Assembly (NCBI GenBank): GCA_933822405.4
Contig: CAKOGP040002074.1
Location: 1 to 10,231 of the forward strand
Direction of reading: 5' to 3'
Length of the DNA: 10,231 bases
Source of the DNA: Cylindrotheca closterium
Taxonomy: Eukaryota; Bacillariophyta; Bacillariophyceae; Bacillariales; Bacillariaceae
Shown here: piece after piece, positions 7,465 through 10,231 of the stretch
Layout: the number at the start of each line of letters is the position of its first letter
How positions within the stretch are numbered: position 1 is the first letter of the stretch
Notes under the pieces: model-generated
What the model saw: only the letters and a program-made list of their open reading frames with translations
Told to the model about the DNA's origin: nothing
The model's database searches: none
Made by a program: the position numbers and the translations under genes

Positions 7465-7998
7465 TCCTCCACACTTTTTTTTTATATTACCGGTATATCC
7501 ATCTCGATATTAATAATCAATCCTCTTTTGCATTTTCTTTTTTGTATCCACTCTTGAGTTACAGATATTAATGCGATTGATTGATTCATTCAGCGGAACT
7601 ACAATACGGGTAGGAGAAGGGGTACTGTAGGACGACCTGGCTATATTTTGATATTAGATACTGTAATGGAGTAAATATAGAGGACAATTTAAGCGGGTCC
7701 ATGATGAGACGCGGGGGACATTAGAAAAAAAGAGAGCAATTATTTTGATAGGTATACATATGATTAATCATAATGTTTTATGGAAAAGTGAGCTGAATGC
7801 AGGCAGTGCAAGATACAGAAAGTGGCAAACTGTAGCGTTTAGCTTCGTGATAATTCGAACAGCCATATTATATATTCTCACAATGAAAATGCAACTGCCA
7901 ATTGGAATCCACTTCGAAAATGTTTTTAATACTTGGGATCTATTACCTTTAACAGCCATCATTTGCTGTCTCACAATATTGTACTTCATTTCCTGCCT

Positions 7999-10231
7999 TC
8001 AACAAACGTGACAAAACGGACCTTTAGTATTCGAAGTGAGGTTCACTTGAAGTGTTGAAGGGCAGTTGGTGTAGAGAAACGCGTCACTAACATCAGCACT
8101 GCTCCGGAGGCTCGAGCCCCAAGGACAAAGATTTTGATTGAAAGATGATGCTCTGTGGAACATTTTATCCATTTTAGTCACCGAAGGAACATCCCACGAT
8201 GACAAGTCTTGGTTGAAGGAGACTGCTCCATCGAACATTCTAGTCATTGAAAAAACAGAAGAGACGTCCCAAGATGACAAATCTTGATTGAAAGATGTTG
8301 TGTTGACGAACATCCTGCTCATACTTTTCGCGGAAGAAACATCCCATGGTGATATGTCTTGGTTGAAAGAAATTGCATCTTCAAACACTCTGAACATATT
8401 TCTGACCAAAGACACATCCCATGATGACAAATCTTGGTTGAAGGAGGATGCTCCCCAGAACATTCTTGGTATTTCCCGAACGGACGAAATATCCCAGCTA
8501 CCAATGGCTTCGTTGAAATCAGTACGATCAAGAAAGAGGCTGTCCATGCTAGTGACACCCTCACCAAAGCACCAGTCCCCTATCAGTCCATATCGGGCCT
8601 CAACTGATGCCTTCAACTGAGCAGACGCAAACCAGTCGTCGACCGTATTGGTGAGCTCGGTGTTATTTTGAAAGCATAGATAGTGGGTTGGTGACATGGA
8701 AGGCTGAATTGAGGGCGACGGGGAAATATCAGAAGTCGATGGTACCGGAGTGGGTTGAGATGAAAGCTTAAGCGTCGGCTCAGCTGTTGGTGATAGAGAA
8801 GTTATCGAACTCGGTTCATCTGTAGGTGACTTGCTAACGACCGGAGTGGGCAAGGCAACTGGGGCCATTGATGGACCTTTGGTAGGATTCCTTGTTGGGG
8901 CAAATGCTGTATCTCTTGTTGGTTGAAGAGTTGGTCTTCTTGTTGGACTTTGTGAAGGAACTGAAGTTGGACGATGAGTGCCCATTCTAGTTGGAGTTTG
9001 CGTCGAAACTCGAATAGGGGCATTCGATGGGCTATTTGGTCCCGAATCCGATGGTGTAGAAGGCAGATCAGGTACAATCGTTGGTCTGATAGTTACAACC
9101 TTGTTCGTAGGGATGTTTGTACCTCCATATGTCAGTGGCATTTCAAATGTCGGAGCAAAAGTGGGTGCTATGGATAAAATTGGAGCCGTACTCGAGTCTG
9201 AAAGTTGCGTTGGTACCCCCGTCTCAAGACCCAGAACAGAAGGAGCTGATGTGACGACAATGGAACTATTCGATGGAATGATCCAAGGAACAGAAGCCGT
9301 CTCGACTGGGTAGAAGTCCCCAAGCGCATTTACAAGTTTATCCCCGTTCATAGCACTTCCAATCACCTCCATGAGACTCACACTGGATTGTTCTTCCTTC
9401 AAGTACAAGTCAAGCACAAGAACGTAACTTCGACAGTTCCCATTTGAGCCATCACACTGCTTTTCTGATTCTTTCTCGACCTTACCATTGACAATGGAGT
9501 TGGTGGCGTTCTTCAGTTCATCCGTAATTGCCATGGTCGTATCAAAAAAGTCAATCGCCCCACAGCCCGCCATGATGGGTATGAGTTTTTCTTGGATATG
9601 ATTCAACATGGCGCTGAAGAGCGGACCAAAGTCATTCTCGGAACCCAGTGTAATGTCAATTCGAATGTCAAAGGATTTCTGGATCAACGATTGCTGATCC
9701 CCTAAAAAGGTACCATTGGCTATTGCTTCACACTCTTCCTTGGTAGGTGGAATGTACACAACAACTACCTTGGCATTTGAATCTTCAGTATTCTTAAGTT
9801 GAGCTGGTGCGTCTTGTTTTCTGCCAAAGAGTAGTAGCATGGTAGTAGTGACACCAATGGCTATAAGAAATAAGGCAAATAGTACGATGAATTTCTTTTT
9901 GCGCTTTCGAGCTTCGGCCTCGTCAATGCCCTTGCGACTATTGTCATCATCATCATGAGCCACTGCCACAGCAATGTCAGTCCGAGCAACCTCGCTCATT
10001 GCTTCTTGGCGTCCTCGCTGTCTCGCTGCGTTCAGTTCATCTTCAATGTCCTGGGCAGCCACAGCTTCAACCATGGTATTTTCCGATACCGACCCCAAGG
10101 TGGACTCGATAGCATTCGATTGGCTTCCTCGGCTTCTGCTCGATCTAGGAGGTATTCGGGTCTGTAGATCCCTTTCTTCGTCGGAATGGCTGCCATCGCT
10201 TTGCTCATAATGTGTGTTTGGGGACAACGCA
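7999..10231 (-). CDS. Single-pass surface protein with Pro/Thr stalk and BspA-like (DUF285-type) repeat head (copy 3, N-terminus outside window)
   Basis: The frame is open at the right edge and ends in TGA at 7999-8001, giving 743 visible complete codons. By alignment with copy 2 about 206 N-terminal residues lie outside, so no start codon should be assigned here. The visible part starts just after the position of the conserved STLSPAS motif, here ALSPNTHYEQ. In visible numbering (counted from the Leu codon at 10227): a Ser/Arg and acidic cytosolic segment, a basic run RKRKKK, a transmembrane helix at 113-134, the same ~200-residue extracellular domain as copy 2, a Pro/Thr/Ser stalk at 339-514, and six 25-residue repeats at about 563-705 of the form SFNQDLSSWDVSSV...M..MF. 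A short Cys-containing end (KGPFCHVC) follows. Such repeats are known from bacterial BspA-like surface proteins, DUF285 proteins of mycoplasmas, and diatoms. The protein is likely a cell-surface adhesin or receptor; the ligand is unknown. The stalk and head share no clear alignment with copy 2. Confidence 0.85.
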   Translation of the reverse strand, partial: ALSPNTHYEQSDGSHSDEERDLQTRIPPRSSRSRGSQSNAIESTLGSVSENTMVEAVAAQDIEDELNAARQRGRQEAMSEVARTDIAVAVAHDDDDNSRKGIDEAEARKRKKKFIVLFALFLIAIGVTTTMLLLFGRKQDAPAQLKNTEDSNAKVVVVYIPPTKEECEAIANGTFLGDQQSLIQKSFDIRIDITLGSENDFGPLFSAMLNHIQEKLIPIMAGCGAIDFFDTTMAITDELKNATNSIVNGKVEKESEKQCDGSNGNCRSYVLVLDLYLKEEQSSVSLMEVIGSAMNGDKLVNALGDFYPVETASVPWIIPSNSSIVVTSAPSVLGLETGVPTQLSDSSTAPILSIAPTFAPTFEMPLTYGGTNIPTNKVVTIRPTIVPDLPSTPSDSGPNSPSNAPIRVSTQTPTRMGTHRPTSVPSQSPTRRPTLQPTRDTAFAPTRNPTKGPSMAPVALPTPVVSKSPTDEPSSITSLSPTAEPTLKLSSQPTPVPSTSDISPSPSIQPSMSPTHYLCFQNNTELTNTVDDWFASAQLKASVEARYGLIGDWCFGEGVTSMDSLFLDRTDFNEAIGSWDISSVREIPRMFWGASSFNQDLSSWDVSLVRNMFRVFEDAISFNQDISPWDVSSAKSMSRMFVNTTSFNQDLSSWDVSSVFSMTRMFDGAVSFNQDLSSWDVPSVTKMDKMFHRASSFNQNLCPWGSSLRSSADVSDAFLYTNCPSTLQVNLTSNTKGPFCHVC
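8113..8541 (-). repeat. Six BspA-like/DUF285-type 25-residue repeats (75-bp units) in copy 3
   Basis: The Phe of FNQ or FNE recurs at visible residues 571, 596, 621, 646, 671 and 696, an exact 25-residue spacing. The central units read SFNQDLSSWDVSSV followed by a Met and MF. The first (DFNEAIGSWDISSV) and last (SFNQNLCPWGSS) units are degenerate caps. This is the signature of the DUF285 class of surface repeats, related to BspA-like leucine-rich repeats. One sequon (VNTT) lies in the fourth unit. Confidence 0.9.
8686..9213 (-). repeat. Pro/Thr/Ser-rich stalk coding region (copy 3)
   Basis: About 176 residues have the same composition as the stalk of copy 2 (PTR, PTS, SPT, APT units) but no position-by-position match. 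The stalk has evolved independently, or been exchanged, while the membrane anchor stayed identical. It connects the membrane-proximal domain to the BspA-like repeats. Confidence 0.8.
9235..10154 (-). repeat. 920-bp perfect duplicate shared with copy 2 (right member)
   Basis: This is the partner of 2398-3317, in the same orientation. It lies wholly inside the copy 3 reading frame and stays in frame with its counterpart, so both genes encode the same anchor and membrane-proximal domain. High identity resumes from 10162 to 10212, after which the two sequences remain alignable but with many mismatches to the window edge. Confidence 0.95.
9826..9891 (-). other. Transmembrane helix coding segment (copy 3)
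   Basis: It is identical in DNA to 2989-3054. It anchors the protein between the Ser/Arg-rich cytosolic part and the extracellular domain, stalk and BspA-like head. Confidence 0.85.

Larger units (their letters stand above)
4012..7998. other. 4-kb spacer between copies 2 and 3, no convincing gene
   Basis: Only short open frames occur, none over about 155 codons and none with recognisable domains. The region contains the GGGA-rich elements near 4372-4530 and 7314-7464, 20-bp tandem duplications at 4461, 4889 and 7321, and a diverged duplication at 6325/6647. From 4930 to 6300, and from 7470 to 7998, I see nothing identifiable. It looks like decayed, repeat-invaded intergenic sequence in a tandem gene array. 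Confidence 0.55.

Noticed and set aside
7110..7571. Plus-strand frame of 153 codons
   Set aside because: It runs straight through GGGA-rich element B and its 20-bp duplication; Arg/Lys-rich composition follows from the repeats.
7745..8011. Plus-strand frame with hydrophobic stretches
   Set aside because: It begins with TTG, not a normal eukaryotic start, overlaps the end of copy 3, and the AT-rich sequence explains the hydrophobic residues.
10225..10227. TTG as the start of copy 3
   Set aside because: The frame is open to the window edge and aligns with residue 208 of copy 2, so the true start lies outside.

Overview
This window looks like nuclear DNA of a stramenopile alga, most likely a diatom. 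The genes are long and uninterrupted on the minus strand. They encode single-pass membrane proteins with Pro/Thr-rich stalks, and one ends in 25-residue BspA-like (DUF285-type) repeats, a combination familiar from diatom surface proteins. Start codons have an A at -3 and a G at +4, there are no ribosome binding sites, and the genes are separated by AT-rich spacers of about 0.9 and 4 kb. The taxonomic call is an inference from protein style; no marker gene is present.

Layout: three members of one gene family lie head-to-tail on the minus strand. Copy 1 (1-706) contains only the cytosolic N-terminal part of its protein and runs off the left edge. Copy 2 (1618-4011) is complete, at 797 residues. 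Copy 3 (7999-10231) lacks about 206 N-terminal residues, which lie beyond the right edge. The spacer 707-1617 holds nothing recognisable. The spacer 4012-7998 has no convincing gene. It contains two GGGA/TCCC-rich repeat elements in opposite orientation, three separate 20-bp tandem duplications and a diverged duplicated segment.

Shared protein plan: a Ser/Arg-rich, probably disordered cytosolic tail; a short conserved motif (TPGA-[HY]-RVGS...STLSPAS) in copies 1 and 2; an acidic/helical segment; a basic run (RKRKKK); one transmembrane helix; a roughly 200-residue extracellular domain that I do not recognise; a Pro/Thr stalk; and a variable C-terminal head. The head of copy 2 is a 12-cysteine domain, and that of copy 3 is a set of six BspA-like repeats. 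There is no signal peptide, and the basic run precedes the helix, so an N-in, C-out (type II) topology is likely. The proteins are plausibly receptors or adhesins, but no function is shown.

The most striking signal is a 920-bp stretch identical base for base between copies 2 and 3 (2398-3317 and 9235-10154). It covers the membrane anchor and membrane-proximal domain. Outside it, the tails, stalks and heads are strongly diverged. This points to recent gene conversion, or recombination, that homogenises a common membrane chassis while the outer heads differ.
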